A DNA stretch of 64,000 nucleotides. It comes from Geodermatophilaceae bacterium URHA0031. GTDB taxonomy: Bacteria; Actinomycetota; Actinomycetes; Mycobacteriales; Geodermatophilaceae. Numbering within the stretch: the stretch's first letter is position 1; every line of letters starts with the position of its first letter. Where the stretch lies: NCBI GenBank assembly GCA_000620205.1, contig JHVP01000013.1, positions 78,263 through 142,262 of the forward strand, in the 5' to 3' direction. A program made the position numbers and the translations under genes. The notes beneath the pieces were generated by a model. It had not been told where the DNA came from. It did no database searches and worked only from the letters and a program-made list of their open reading frames with translations. Below are positions 18,870 to 27,562 of this stretch, one piece after another.

Positions 18870-19367
18870 GTGGCCGGCGAGACCGTCATCACCGTCATCG
18901 GCAACCTGACGGCCGACCCGGAACTGCGGTTCACGCCGTCCGGCGCCGCCGTCGCCAACTTCACCGTGGCCTCGACGCCCCGCACCTTCGACCGTCAGTC
19001 GCAGGAGTGGAAGGACGGCGAGGCGCTGTTCCTCCGGTGCAACGTGTGGCGTCAGGCGGCGGAGAACGTCGCCGAGTCGCTCACCCGCGGCTCGCGCGTC
19101 ATCGTCTCCGGTCGGCTGAAGCAGCGTTCCTTTGACACGAAGGAAGGCGAGAAGCGCACCGTCATCGAGCTCGAGGTCGACGAGATCGGCCCCTCGCTCC
19201 GCTACGCCACGGCCAAGGTCACCCGCGCTGCCCGCAGCGAGGGCGGCGGCGGTGGGTTCGGCGGCAGCGGTGGCGGCGGTGGCGGTGGCGGTGGCGGCTT
19301 CTCCGGCGGCGGAGCGAGCGACCCCTGGTCGACCCCGCCGGCGTCCTCCGACGAACCTCCTTTCTGA
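18870..19367 (+). CDS. ssb: Single-stranded DNA-binding protein
   Basis: 165 residues, GTG two bases after the rpsF stop. OB-fold: [52 protein letters not shown] Gly-rich linker (about residues 122-150) leads to the acidic tip DEPPF, the docking site for repair and replication partners such as helicases and RecO. Full length for actinobacterial SSB. Confidence 0.96.
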   Translation: MAGETVITVIGNLTADPELRFTPSGAAVANFTVASTPRTFDRQSQEWKDGEALFLRCNVWRQAAENVAESLTRGSRVIVSGRLKQRSFDTKEGEKRTVIELEVDEIGPSLRYATAKVTRAARSEGGGGGFGGSGGGGGGGGGGFSGGGASDPWSTPPASSDEPPF

Positions 19368-19388
19368 TCCCCCTCTCTGGAGAACCCA

Positions 19389-19625
19389 GTGCCCAAGCCC
19401 CCCATCCGCAAGGTCAAGAAGAAGGTCTGCCAGTTCTGCAAGGACAAGGCGACCTACATCGACTACAAGGACACCACCCTGCTGCGGAAGTTCATCTCCG
19501 ACCGCGGCAAGATCCGTGCCCGCCGCGTCAGCGGCAACTGCAGCCAGCACCAGCGTGACGTCGCCGTGGCCGTGAAGAACAGCCGCGAGATGGCACTGCT
19601 GCCCTACACCTCGACGGCGCGCTGA
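19389..19625 (+). CDS. rpsR: 30S ribosomal protein bS18, zinc-binding form
   Basis: 78 residues. [11 protein letters not shown] with GNCSQHQ gives a CxxC...CxxH metal site, so this is the C+ (zinc-containing) paralogue rather than the Zur-controlled C- version found elsewhere in some actinobacteria. GTG 19389 follows CTGGAGAACCCA. Confidence 0.95.
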   Translation: MPKPPIRKVKKKVCQFCKDKATYIDYKDTTLLRKFISDRGKIRARRVSGNCSQHQRDVAVAVKNSREMALLPYTSTAR

Positions 19626-19627
19626 TC

Positions 19628-20083
19628 ATGAGTGCATCGAAGCTGATCCTGACCCAGGAGGTCACCGGCCTCGGTTCCGCCGGGGACACCGTCGAGGTGA
19701 AGGGCGGGTACGCCCGCAACTACCTCCTGCCCCGCGGGCTGGCCATCGTGGCCACCCGTGGTGCCGAGAAGCAGGTCACCAGCCTGCGCCGGGCCCGCGC
19801 GGCCCGCGACGTGCGCTCCCTCGAGGAGGCGCAGGCGGTCGCCGCCCGCCTGTCCGGTCTCACCGTGACGCTGCCCGCCCGCTCGGGTGACGGTGGCCGC
19901 CTCTTCGGGCGGATCACCACCGCCGACGTCGCCGCTGCGGTCACCGCTGCCGGCGGCCCGGAGCTCGACCGTCGCCGGATCGAGCTGCCCAGCAGCATCA
20001 AGAGCGTCGGCACCCACACCGTCACGGTGCGGGTCCACCCGGAGGTCTCCGTCCCGGTCACCCTGGACGTCGTCGCCGGCTGA
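19628..20083 (+). CDS. rplI: 50S ribosomal protein bL9
   Basis: 151 residues. KLILTQEVTGLGSAGDTVEVKGGYARNYLLP is split over residues 5-35 and is the rplI signature; the long central helix and C-terminal RNA-binding domain are present. ATG two bases after the rpsR stop. Last gene before a strong terminator. Confidence 0.96.
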   Translation: MSASKLILTQEVTGLGSAGDTVEVKGGYARNYLLPRGLAIVATRGAEKQVTSLRRARAARDVRSLEEAQAVAARLSGLTVTLPARSGDGGRLFGRITTADVAAAVTAAGGPELDRRRIELPSSIKSVGTHTVTVRVHPEVSVPVTLDVVAG

Positions 20084-20097
20084 TCCACAGCAGGGCC

Positions 20098-20135
20098 CAC
20101 GAGGGGCGTCGGACTCCGGTCCGGCGCCCCTCGTG
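20098..20135 (+). terminator. Terminator of the rpsF-ssb-rpsR-rplI operon
   Basis: About 17 bp stem: CACGAGGGGCG (20098-20108) pairs with CGCCCCTCGTG (20125-20135), extended by T.G and CGGAC/GTCCG, loop TCCG. It starts 15 nt after the rplI stop. Confidence 0.8.
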
Positions 20136-20461
20136 GCATTCCGGGACGGTGGTCACCGTCGCGCCGTGTCGACTCCGGCAGGCGGACGGCAGGTGAACGG
20201 CCGCCTGCTCCGGGCGTGGGGGGCCGGCGCCGCCCGGAGCGGTCGGTGACGGCCCGCCGACCTCGTGCCCACCCGACGTGACGCGTGTGACCTGCGGGGA
20301 CTCCGCGACACGCCCGGGTGTGCAGATCGTCGACGACGGGCCGATTTTCTCCTGTCCACACCCCGGGAGAGACCTGATCGCAGGTGACGGGCGGGTGGCG
20401 ACGACGCGACGGGCGTGCGTCCCCCGCCGTCTCCACACGGTGACCGGCTCTGTCCACCGAC

Positions 20462-20470
20462 TTGTCCACA
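20462..20470 (+). promoter_or_regulatory. DnaA box-like sequence
   Basis: TTGTCCACA equals the GC-rich actinobacterial form of the DnaA box (TTRTCCACA). It lies 160 bp upstream of dnaB. Confidence 0.5.
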
Positions 20471-20541
20471 AGTTGTGCAGATCGGCGTGCACAGCGGTGT
20501 TGGACGGACCCCCACCGGGCTTCCTACGGTCATCCCCAGCC

Positions 20542-20574
20542 ACCGCCGGGCGCGGACTGTCAGCGCCCGGTGGT
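20542..20574 (+). terminator. Hairpin in the dnaB leader
   Basis: Twelve base pairs with one G.U (ACCGCCGGGCGC / GCGCCCGGTGGT) and a 9-nt loop, ending 55 nt before the dnaB start. It could be an attenuator or the end of a short upstream transcript. Confidence 0.45.
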
Positions 20575-20583
20575 AGCTGTTGT

Positions 20584-20599
20584 GCGAACAGTTGTTCGA
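20584..20599. promoter_or_regulatory. LexA (SOS) box-like operator upstream of dnaB
   Basis: GCGAACAGTTGTTCGA: arms CGAAC and GTTCG with the 4-nt AGTT centre match the actinobacterial SOS box TCGAAC-N4-GTTCGA at 15 of 16 scored positions (one mismatch, first base). Its 3' edge is 30 bp before the dnaB GTG. Confidence 0.6.
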
Positions 20600-20629
20600 A
20601 CTGGGCGCGAAGAGCAAGGGGATTCCAGC

Positions 20630-23278
20630 GTGGCGGTCGTCGACGACATCAGCAGGCCGAGGGCCGCAGCTCCGGAGTACGACCGGCAGCCCCCTCAGGA
20701 CGTCGCTGCCGAGCAGTCCGTCCTCGGCGGCATGCTGATGAGCAAGGACGCGATCGCCGACGTCGTGGAGGTCCTGCACGGCGCGGACTTCTACCGGCCG
20801 GCGCACCAGGTGGTCTTCGACGTCATCCTCGACCTCTACGGGCGCGGTGAGCCCGCCGACGCCATCACCGTCGCCGCCGAGCTGAACCGCACCGACCAGC
20901 TGTCCAAGATGGGTGGCGCGGTCTACCTCCACACGCTGATCGCCTCCACGCCCACCGCGGCCAACGCCGGGTACTACGCCGCGATCGTGTCCGAGCAGGC
21001 CGTGCTCCGCCGGCTGGTCGAGGCCGGCACCCGCGTGGTGCAGCTGGGCTACGGAGCGGCCGGCGGCAAGGGCGACGTCGACGACATCGTCGACCGCGCC
21101 CAGCAGGAGATCTACGACGTCACCGAGAAGCGGATGACCGAGGACTACTCCCGGTTGGCCGACGTCCTGCAGCCGACCATGGACGAGCTCGACGCGATCG
21201 CCTCCCGCGGTGGCACGGCGCGCGGCGTCCCGACCGGCATCCGCGACCTCGACGAGCTCACCAACGGCCTGCAGGCCGGCCAGATGGTCGTCATCGCGGC
21301 GCGCCCTGGCGTGGGCAAATCCACGTTGGGGCTTGACATCGCCCGGTCGGCTACGGTAAAGCACCATCTTCCCGCAGCGATCTTCTCGCTCGAGATGAGC
21401 AAGCACGAGATCACCATGCGTCTGCTCTCCGCCGAGGCGAAGGTGCCGCTGCACCACATGCGCGCCGGAACGCTGTCCGACGAGGACTGGTCCAAGCTGG
21501 CCCGCCGGATGGGCGAGATCGCCGACGCCCCGCTCTACATCGACGACTCACCGAACATGACGATGATGGAGATCCGGGCGAAGGCGCGGCGGCTCAAGCA
21601 GCGCAACGACCTCAAGCTGATCGTCATCGACTACCTCCAGCTGATGACCTCGGGCAAGAAGGTCGAGAGCCGCCAGCAGGAGGTCTCGGAGTTCTCCCGA
21701 GCGCTCAAGCTGCTGGCCAAGGAGTTGGAGCTCCCGGTCATCGCCATGAGCCAGCTGAACCGTGGGTCCGAGCAGCGTCAGGACAAGAAGCCGATGCTCT
21801 CCGACCTCCGCGAGTCCGGCTGCCTGACCGCGGACACCCGCATCCTCCGAGCGGACACCGGTGCGGAGGTGACGATGGGCGACCTGTTCGCGACCGGTGA
21901 GACGGACGTCCCCGTCTGGTCCCTCGACGACAACCTCCGGTACGTCCGTCGGCACCTGACGCACGTCTTCTCCACCGGGGTCAAGCAGGTCTTCCGGCTG
22001 ACGACTGCCTCGGGCAAGACGGTCCGGGCCACGGCCAACCACCCCTTCCTCACCTACGACGGCTTTCGGCCCCTGGAGGAGCTGTCGCCCGGTTCACGGA
22101 TCGGCGTCCCGCGGCACGTCCCGGCGCCGGACCAGATGACCGTCTGGGAGGACGAGAAGGTCACCCTGCTCGCCCACCTCATCGGGGACGGCAGCTTCGT
22201 CCGGAGGCAACCCCTGCGTTACGCCTCGATCGACGAGGCGAACCTGCGCGCGGTCACCCACGCGTCCCTGCACTTCGGCGTCGTCGCCGTGCGGGACGAC
22301 TACGAGGCGGCCCGCTGCACGACCCTGCGGCTGCGCGCACCCTTCCCGCTGACGCACGGTCGTCGCAACCCGATCGCGGAGTGGCTCGACGGGCTGGGCC
22401 TGTTCGGTCTGCGCAGTCACGAGAAGTTCGTGCCGGACGCGGTGTTCCACCTGCCGAAGAAGCAGATCTCCCAGTTCCTGCGGCACCTGTGGGCGACCGA
22501 CGGTTCGGTGACGGTCAACAAGAGCGGCCGGAGCGGCCGGGTCTACTACGCCTCGACCAGCCGGCGACTGGTCGACGACGTGTCCCGTCTCCTGCTGCGC
22601 TTCGGCATCTCCTCCCGGATCCACCGGGTGCAGAAGGTGGGCTACCGCGAAGGCTGGACGCTCGACATCAGCGGCTGCGACGACCAGCGACGCTTCCTGG
22701 GCGAGATCGGTGTCCACGGTGAGCGCGGCGTCGCGGCGCAGCGGCTGCTCGACATCGTCCGCGCGACCAGTGCCAACACCAATGTCGACACAGTCCCGGT
22801 CGAGGTCTGGGACCGGGTCCGCGACGTGCTGGAGGAGAAGGGCATGACCCATCGGGCCTTCGCCGCGGCCATGGGGACCGCCTTCTGCGGCAGCGCCCTG
22901 TGGAAGCACGCCCCCAGCCGTGAACGCCTCGGGCGGGTGGCGGCCGTGCTCGACGACGCCGAACTGGAGATGCAGGCGGTCAACGACGTCCTGTGGGACA
23001 CCGTCGTGTCGATCGAGCCGGAAGGTACGGAGGAGGTCTACGACGCGACCGTGCTCGGAGGCCACAACTTCATCGCGGAGGGAGTGGCGGTCCACAACAG
23101 CATCGAGCAGGACGCCGACATGGTGATGATGATCCACCGCGAGGACATGTACGAGAAGGAGTCCCCGCGGGCCGGCGAGGCCGACATCATGCTGGTCAAG
23201 CACCGCAACGGACCGACCGCGAACGTCACCGTCGCCTTCCAGGGCCATTACAGCCGGTTCGTCGACATGGCGAACTGA
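20630..23278 (+). CDS. dnaB: Replicative DNA helicase DnaB with in-frame intein
   Basis: 882 residues as translated; 456 remain after removing a 426-residue intein (residues 398-823), the normal DnaB length. Hexameric 5'-3' helicase of the replication fork. The N-terminal domain begins PPQDVAAEQSVLGGMLMS; Walker A RPGVGKST lies at about residues 226-233; VIDYLQLM is Walker B, and MSQLNRGSEQR is the next motif. The intein interrupts RESG/SIEQ, the site also used in the Synechocystis DnaB intein, and M. tuberculosis dnaB carries an intein too. GTG 20630 follows AAGGGG by 8 nt. Unlike the genes upstream it is separated from rplI by 546 bp of regulatory DNA. Confidence 0.96.
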   Translation: MAVVDDISRPRAAAPEYDRQPPQDVAAEQSVLGGMLMSKDAIADVVEVLHGADFYRPAHQVVFDVILDLYGRGEPADAITVAAELNRTDQLSKMGGAVYLHTLIASTPTAANAGYYAAIVSEQAVLRRLVEAGTRVVQLGYGAAGGKGDVDDIVDRAQQEIYDVTEKRMTEDYSRLADVLQPTMDELDAIASRGGTARGVPTGIRDLDELTNGLQAGQMVVIAARPGVGKSTLGLDIARSATVKHHLPAAIFSLEMSKHEITMRLLSAEAKVPLHHMRAGTLSDEDWSKLARRMGEIADAPLYIDDSPNMTMMEIRAKARRLKQRNDLKLIVIDYLQLMTSGKKVESRQQEVSEFSRALKLLAKELELPVIAMSQLNRGSEQRQDKKPMLSDLRESGCLTADTRILRADTGAEVTMGDLFATGETDVPVWSLDDNLRYVRRHLTHVFSTGVKQVFRLTTASGKTVRATANHPFLTYDGFRPLEELSPGSRIGVPRHVPAPDQMTVWEDEKVTLLAHLIGDGSFVRRQPLRYASIDEANLRAVTHASLHFGVVAVRDDYEAARCTTLRLRAPFPLTHGRRNPIAEWLDGLGLFGLRSHEKFVPDAVFHLPKKQISQFLRHLWATDGSVTVNKSGRSGRVYYASTSRRLVDDVSRLLLRFGISSRIHRVQKVGYREGWTLDISGCDDQRRFLGEIGVHGERGVAAQRLLDIVRATSANTNVDTVPVEVWDRVRDVLEEKGMTHRAFAAAMGTAFCGSALWKHAPSRERLGRVAAVLDDAELEMQAVNDVLWDTVVSIEPEGTEEVYDATVLGGHNFIAEGVAVHNSIEQDADMVMMIHREDMYEKESPRAGEADIMLVKHRNGPTANVTVAFQGHYSRFVDMAN
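21821..23098 (+). mobile_element. Full-length DnaB intein with LAGLIDADG-type homing endonuclease
   Basis: 426 codons from Cys (CLTADTRI, block A) to Asn (GVAVHN, block G), followed by Ser as the +1 nucleophile. Block B has ATANHPF (TxxH) and block F VYDATVLGGHNFIA, so all splicing residues are present. The centre holds two dodecapeptide-like motifs, LLAHLIGDGSF (about intein residue 116) and LRHLWATDGSV (about 219), of a LAGLIDADG endonuclease. After it comes a helical segment (about residues 330-390, EEKGMTHRAFAAAMG) resembling a small helix-turn-helix. Base composition matches the host, suggesting long residence. Confidence 0.95.
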
Positions 23279-23387
23279 CCCGTCCGTGGCCTGCCCCGTC
23301 GCCTGATCGGGTGGAGCGGCTCAAGGGCGGGACGAGCACCGTCGAGAACTCCCGGGACGTTGTCTTCTCCCGAACAAGGAGTTCACT

Positions 23388-24128
<741 letters not shown>

Positions 24129-24136
24129 GCCCACCC

Positions 24137-24155
24137 GGGCCCGCGACACGGGCCC
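24137..24155 (+). terminator. Probable terminator after the repeat protein
   Basis: GGGCCCG / CGGGCCC stem around CGACA, extendable outward with a one-base bulge (ACCC...GGGT). It lies 8 bp after the stop. Confidence 0.5.
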
Positions 24156-24187
24156 TCCGGGTCCCCGGGGAGCGGCATCCGGACGCC

Positions 24188-24193
24188 TAGCGT
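24188..24193 (+). promoter_or_regulatory. Predicted -10 box for leaderless HNH lipoprotein gene (TAGCGT)
   Basis: TAGCGT followed by CGACGG and GTG 24200. Confidence 0.5.
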
Positions 24194-24199
24194 CGACGG

Positions 24200-25096
24200 G
24201 TGCCGACTCCCCGGGGGCTCCACGTGGAACATCGGACGACCCGGGCCGTCATCGCTGCGTTGGCCCTGCTCGCCACCGCCGCCTGCCAGCCGGCGCAGAC
24301 CGGTCCGGCCACCCCGGACGCCGTCTCCGAGGCCGCGGCCCAGGCGGCGGCGAGCGCGCCCGCGCTGGGCCGCGCAGCCCTCGACGTCCTGGCCACCCTC
24401 CCGGTGAAGGGCCGCGCCCCGAAGACCGGCTACGACCGGGACCAGTTCGGCCCGCAGTGGGCCGACGTCGACCGCAACGGCTGCGACACCCGCAACGACG
24501 TCCTGGCACGGGACCTGACCGACGAGGTCGTCAAGCCCGGCACCCACGACTGCGTCGTCACCAGCGGCACCCTGGCCGACCCGTACACCGGCCGGACGAT
24601 CTCGTTCGTCAAGGGCGAGGGCAGCAGCGTCGACATCGACCACGTGGTCGCCCTCAGCGACGCCTGGCAGACCGGGGCCGGCCGCTGGGACGAGGCCCGC
24701 CGCACCGCGCTGGCCAACGACCCGCTCAACCTGCTCGCCGTCGACTACTCCGCCAACCGGCAGAAGGGCGACGGCGACGCGGCCACCTGGCTGCCCCCTG
24801 AACGCGGTTACCGCTGCGCCTACGTCGCCCGCCAGGTCGCGGTGAAGGCCACCTACGGGCTGTGGGTCACCCAGGCCGAGCACGACGCGATCGCCGGCGT
24901 GCTGCAGGGCTGCCCCGGCGAGCCCGTCCCCACCCCCGCCCCGGCACCGTCCGACGTCCCCGCGGGAACGCCGCAGACGGCGCCGTACCCGGACTGCGCG
25001 GCCGCCCGGGCCGCCGGCGTCGCCCCGCTGCACCGCGGTGACCCCGGCTGGTCCGACGGCATAGACGGCGACGGGGACGGCGTCGCCTGCGAGTGA
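24200..25096 (+). CDS. Exported HNH-type nuclease (DUF1524) with Excalibur domain
   Basis: 298 residues. A hydrophobic stretch ending LLATAAC (Cys about 33) is a lipobox, so the protein should be lipid-anchored outside. The middle has SVDIDHVVALSDAW and DPLNLLAVDYSANRQKGD, the DHV...N...N/H pattern of DUF1524 HNH nucleases; the C-terminus (DCAAARAAG ... DGIDGDGDGVACE) is an Excalibur calcium-binding motif with two cysteines. Such proteins are thought to be secreted nucleases for DNA scavenging or defence; the role here is inferred. The start is fixed by the -10 box 6 nt upstream. A parS-like site overlaps codons 6-11. Confidence 0.85.
   Translation: MPTPRGLHVEHRTTRAVIAALALLATAACQPAQTGPATPDAVSEAAAQAAASAPALGRAALDVLATLPVKGRAPKTGYDRDQFGPQWADVDRNGCDTRNDVLARDLTDEVVKPGTHDCVVTSGTLADPYTGRTISFVKGEGSSVDIDHVVALSDAWQTGAGRWDEARRTALANDPLNLLAVDYSANRQKGDGDAATWLPPERGYRCAYVARQVAVKATYGLWVTQAEHDAIAGVLQGCPGEPVPTPAPAPSDVPAGTPQTAPYPDCAAARAAGVAPLHRGDPGWSDGIDGDGDGVACE
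24217..24230. promoter_or_regulatory. parS: parS-like centromere site 2
   Basis: GCTCCACGTGGAAC: one mismatch (second base) from the perfect 14-mer found at the other four positions. Located in the first codons of the HNH lipoprotein gene. Confidence 0.6.
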
Positions 25097-25111
25097 CCGC
25101 CGGCGAGTGGA

Positions 25112-25570
25112 TCAGTCGTGCAGGTTCAGCTGGTCGTGCCGCAGCGCGAAGGCGTCGATCTCCGCCGTCGTCGGGGTGCGGCCGGCGGTGGTCAGCTCGT
25201 GCAGGCCGGTGAAGTAGTCCTCCCGCGGGATCCCCGGGGTGAACAGGATGAGGAACCGCGCCCCGACGTCCGGACCGGCCGACCGGAAGCCGTGCACGCC
25301 CGAGCGCGGCACGTACACCAGGTCGCCGACGTGCGCCGTCGTCCACTGGTCCCCCGACAGCACGGCGAGTGACCCCTCCAGGACGAGGAAGGACTCGCTG
25401 AACGTCCGGTGCAGGTGCGGGCCGGGTCCCCCGCCGCCCGGCGCCATGGTGACCTCGAACAGGCCGAAGTCGCCGCGGGTCTGCGCTCCGGTGGCCACGA
25501 ACCGGGTGCGCCCGGCCGACGGCTGGTGGTCGCGCCGGGACAGGGTCGCCGGGTCGGGGAGGTAGCTCAT
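25112..25570 (-). CDS. Cupin-domain protein
   Basis: 152 residues. One conserved double-stranded beta-helix: motif 1 GPHLHRTFSESFLVLEG (His, His, Glu metal ligands) and motif 2 GDLVYVPRSGVHGF (His). The quercetin-dioxygenase-like cupin group is closest by eye; substrate unknown. ATG 25570 follows GGGAGGG by 8 nt. Ends 15 bp from the convergent HNH lipoprotein gene; divergent from the lipase gene. Confidence 0.82.
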   Translation of the reverse strand: MSYLPDPATLSRRDHQPSAGRTRFVATGAQTRGDFGLFEVTMAPGGGGPGPHLHRTFSESFLVLEGSLAVLSGDQWTTAHVGDLVYVPRSGVHGFRSAGPDVGARFLILFTPGIPREDYFTGLHELTTAGRTPTTAEIDAFALRHDQLNLHD

Positions 25571-25654
25571 GGAGCGCACCCTCCCACCCCGGTGGACGAG
25601 TTGTGAGCGGCCTCACCCAGGGCTAGACAGAGGTCCCCGATCAATGGAGATCTC

Positions 25655-27559
25655 GTGACGCCACTGTCCTGGCGACGGTCGACTGCTGCCCTCGCGGGCA
25701 CGCTCGCCCTCACCGCCGGCTTCGCCGCCGGCGCACCCGCAGCCCTCGCCCACCCGGGCAAGGCCGTGCCCCTCTCGGTCTTCCCCAGCGACGACCTCAC
25801 CGTCCCGGACCCCGGCCAGCTCACCGGACGCCGGATCGCGCTGCCGACCACCGGCTGCGGTGCCCCGGTCAGCTGCGGGTTGGTCCAGGAGCTCGACCAG
25901 CTCGACGGCTTCGACCTCGACCCGCGCATCGCGGTGCAGTTCAGCGCCCCGGTGGACCCCGCCGAGGCGGCCGCGCGGATCAGCGTGAGGGAGGAGCACG
26001 GCGGCTGGCGCACCGGCGTGGACCGGGTCGTGTGGGACCCGGCCACCAACACGCTCTACGCCCACCCGGCCGAGGAGCTCGCCCCGGGCACCACCTACCG
26101 GCTGCGGGTCCAGGGCGGCCCGGCGAACGGCGCCACCCAGGACCGCTTCACCACGATGAGCGCCACCGACGGCTTGCTCGACCTCCGGCGCCAGCTCGAC
26201 AGCGGCAGCGCCTTCTCCGCCGCCGGCATCACCGCGCCGGGCCTGCAGGTGGAGGGCACCTTCCCGGCCGCCGGCACGACGGTGACCTGGACGCAGGACC
26301 AGGGCGCCACCGACGTCCCGACGCCCGTGGTGATCCCGGAGGCCGCCACCGGCGGCACCCTCGTCTTCGGCTCCTACCTGGCTCCGAGCTGGCTGCAGCC
26401 CGACGTCACGATCGACCAGACGCCGACCGGCGACGACGGCCCCGCGCCGGTGGGCCAGCAGCGGCTGCCCTTCCTCGCGGTGCTGCCGCCCGGCACCCCG
26501 CCCCCCGGTGGCTGGCCGGTCGCCGTCTTCGGGCACGGCTTCACCGGCAACGACACCAACGTGCTGCTCGCCGCGGTCGCCAACAGCCAGCAGGGCATCG
26601 CGACCATCGGCACCAACGTCGTCGGCCACGGGTACGGCCCTGACAGCACGTACACGATCGCCAGCGGCGGGACCACGACCACGCTGTCCTCCCACGGCCG
26701 CGGGGTCGACCAGGACGGCAACGGGCAGATCGCCAACACCGAGGGCTCGTCGGCCACCGGCGCCGCCGCGGCCCAGTCCTCCCGGGACGCCCTCCGGCAG
26801 ACGGCGGCGGACATCATGACGCTGGTCCGCTCGGTCGGCGGCACCGACGTGGACGCCGACGGGACGCCGGACCTGTCCGGGGACGACGTCACCTACTTCG
26901 GGCAGAGCTTCGGGGGCATCTACGGCACGATGCTCACCGGCGCCGACCCGGCGGTCACCAGGTCGGTGCTCAACGTCGCCGGTGGTCCGATCACCGAGAT
27001 CACCCGGCTGTCGCCGTCCTTCCGCCCGCTCGTGACCGCGACGCTGCAGGCGGCCGGGTTGCTCAACAGCCCCGACCCGACCCGCAACTTCTTCCAGGAG
27101 CAGCTGCCGCTGCGCGGTGAGGGTCCGGTGACGGTCACCGCGCCCGGTGCGCTGGCCATCCAGGAGTTCCTGGCCCGGTCGACCTGGCTGTCCCGCCCGG
27201 GCAGCCCGGAGACGTTCGCCCCGCTGATCGAGCCGGAGCGGGCACTGTTCCAGGTCGCCTTCGGTGACCAGACGGTGTCGAACCCGACGGCGTACACCGT
27301 GATCGCCGCTGGGGACCTGTGGTCGCGGACCAGCCTCTACCGAAACGACAAGACGGCGAACGCCGCGAACAACCCGCACTCCTTCCTGCTCAACCTGCTG
27401 CTCCCGGCGGCGGGCCAGGGCCAGGCGCAGGTGGCGGCGTTCCTCGGCCGGGGCGAGGTCATCGACCCCGACGGCCCTGGGGCGGTGTGGGAGGTGCCGA
27501 TCAGCGACCCGGCGGTGCTCCTGCCGCTGAACTTCGCCCAGCCGGCGCTGCGGCCGTGA
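25655..27559 (+). CDS. Secreted alpha/beta-hydrolase, lipase-like, with Ig-like N-terminal domain
   Basis: 634 residues. A signal peptide (residues 1-32, ending APAALA) is followed by an Ig-like/virulence-factor-lipase-type domain (about 40-165), then the hydrolase: AVFGHGFTGND (oxyanion-hole HGF, about 290), FGQSFGGIYG (nucleophile elbow GQSFG, about 418) and a late NNPHSF as candidate catalytic His. Between the oxyanion loop and the nucleophile lie two calcium-loop-like segments, DQDGNGQIANTEG and DVDADGTPDLSGDD. GTG 25655 follows TGGAGA. Extracellular esterase or lipase is the best reading; substrate not known. Confidence 0.78.
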   Translation: MTPLSWRRSTAALAGTLALTAGFAAGAPAALAHPGKAVPLSVFPSDDLTVPDPGQLTGRRIALPTTGCGAPVSCGLVQELDQLDGFDLDPRIAVQFSAPVDPAEAAARISVREEHGGWRTGVDRVVWDPATNTLYAHPAEELAPGTTYRLRVQGGPANGATQDRFTTMSATDGLLDLRRQLDSGSAFSAAGITAPGLQVEGTFPAAGTTVTWTQDQGATDVPTPVVIPEAATGGTLVFGSYLAPSWLQPDVTIDQTPTGDDGPAPVGQQRLPFLAVLPPGTPPPGGWPVAVFGHGFTGNDTNVLLAAVANSQQGIATIGTNVVGHGYGPDSTYTIASGGTTTTLSSHGRGVDQDGNGQIANTEGSSATGAAAAQSSRDALRQTAADIMTLVRSVGGTDVDADGTPDLSGDDVTYFGQSFGGIYGTMLTGADPAVTRSVLNVAGGPITEITRLSPSFRPLVTATLQAAGLLNSPDPTRNFFQEQLPLRGEGPVTVTAPGALAIQEFLARSTWLSRPGSPETFAPLIEPERALFQVAFGDQTVSNPTAYTVIAAGDLWSRTSLYRNDKTANAANNPHSFLLNLLLPAAGQGQAQVAAFLGRGEVIDPDGPGAVWEVPISDPAVLLPLNFAQPALRP

Positions 27560-27562
27560 CCG

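Larger units (their letters stand above)
20136..20629. other. 494-bp non-coding region upstream of dnaB
   Basis: No conserved reading frame on either strand. It contains one perfect actinobacterial DnaA box (20462-20470) with near matches CTGTCCACA (20352-20360) and CTGTCCACC (20450-20458) in the same orientation, a strong hairpin (20542-20574) and a LexA-like palindrome (20584-20599). It looks like an extended control region for dnaB. Confidence 0.6.

Noticed and set aside
19243..19310. Gly-rich run in ssb as a repeat element
   Set aside because: It is the ordinary low-complexity linker of actinobacterial SSB, not an independent element.
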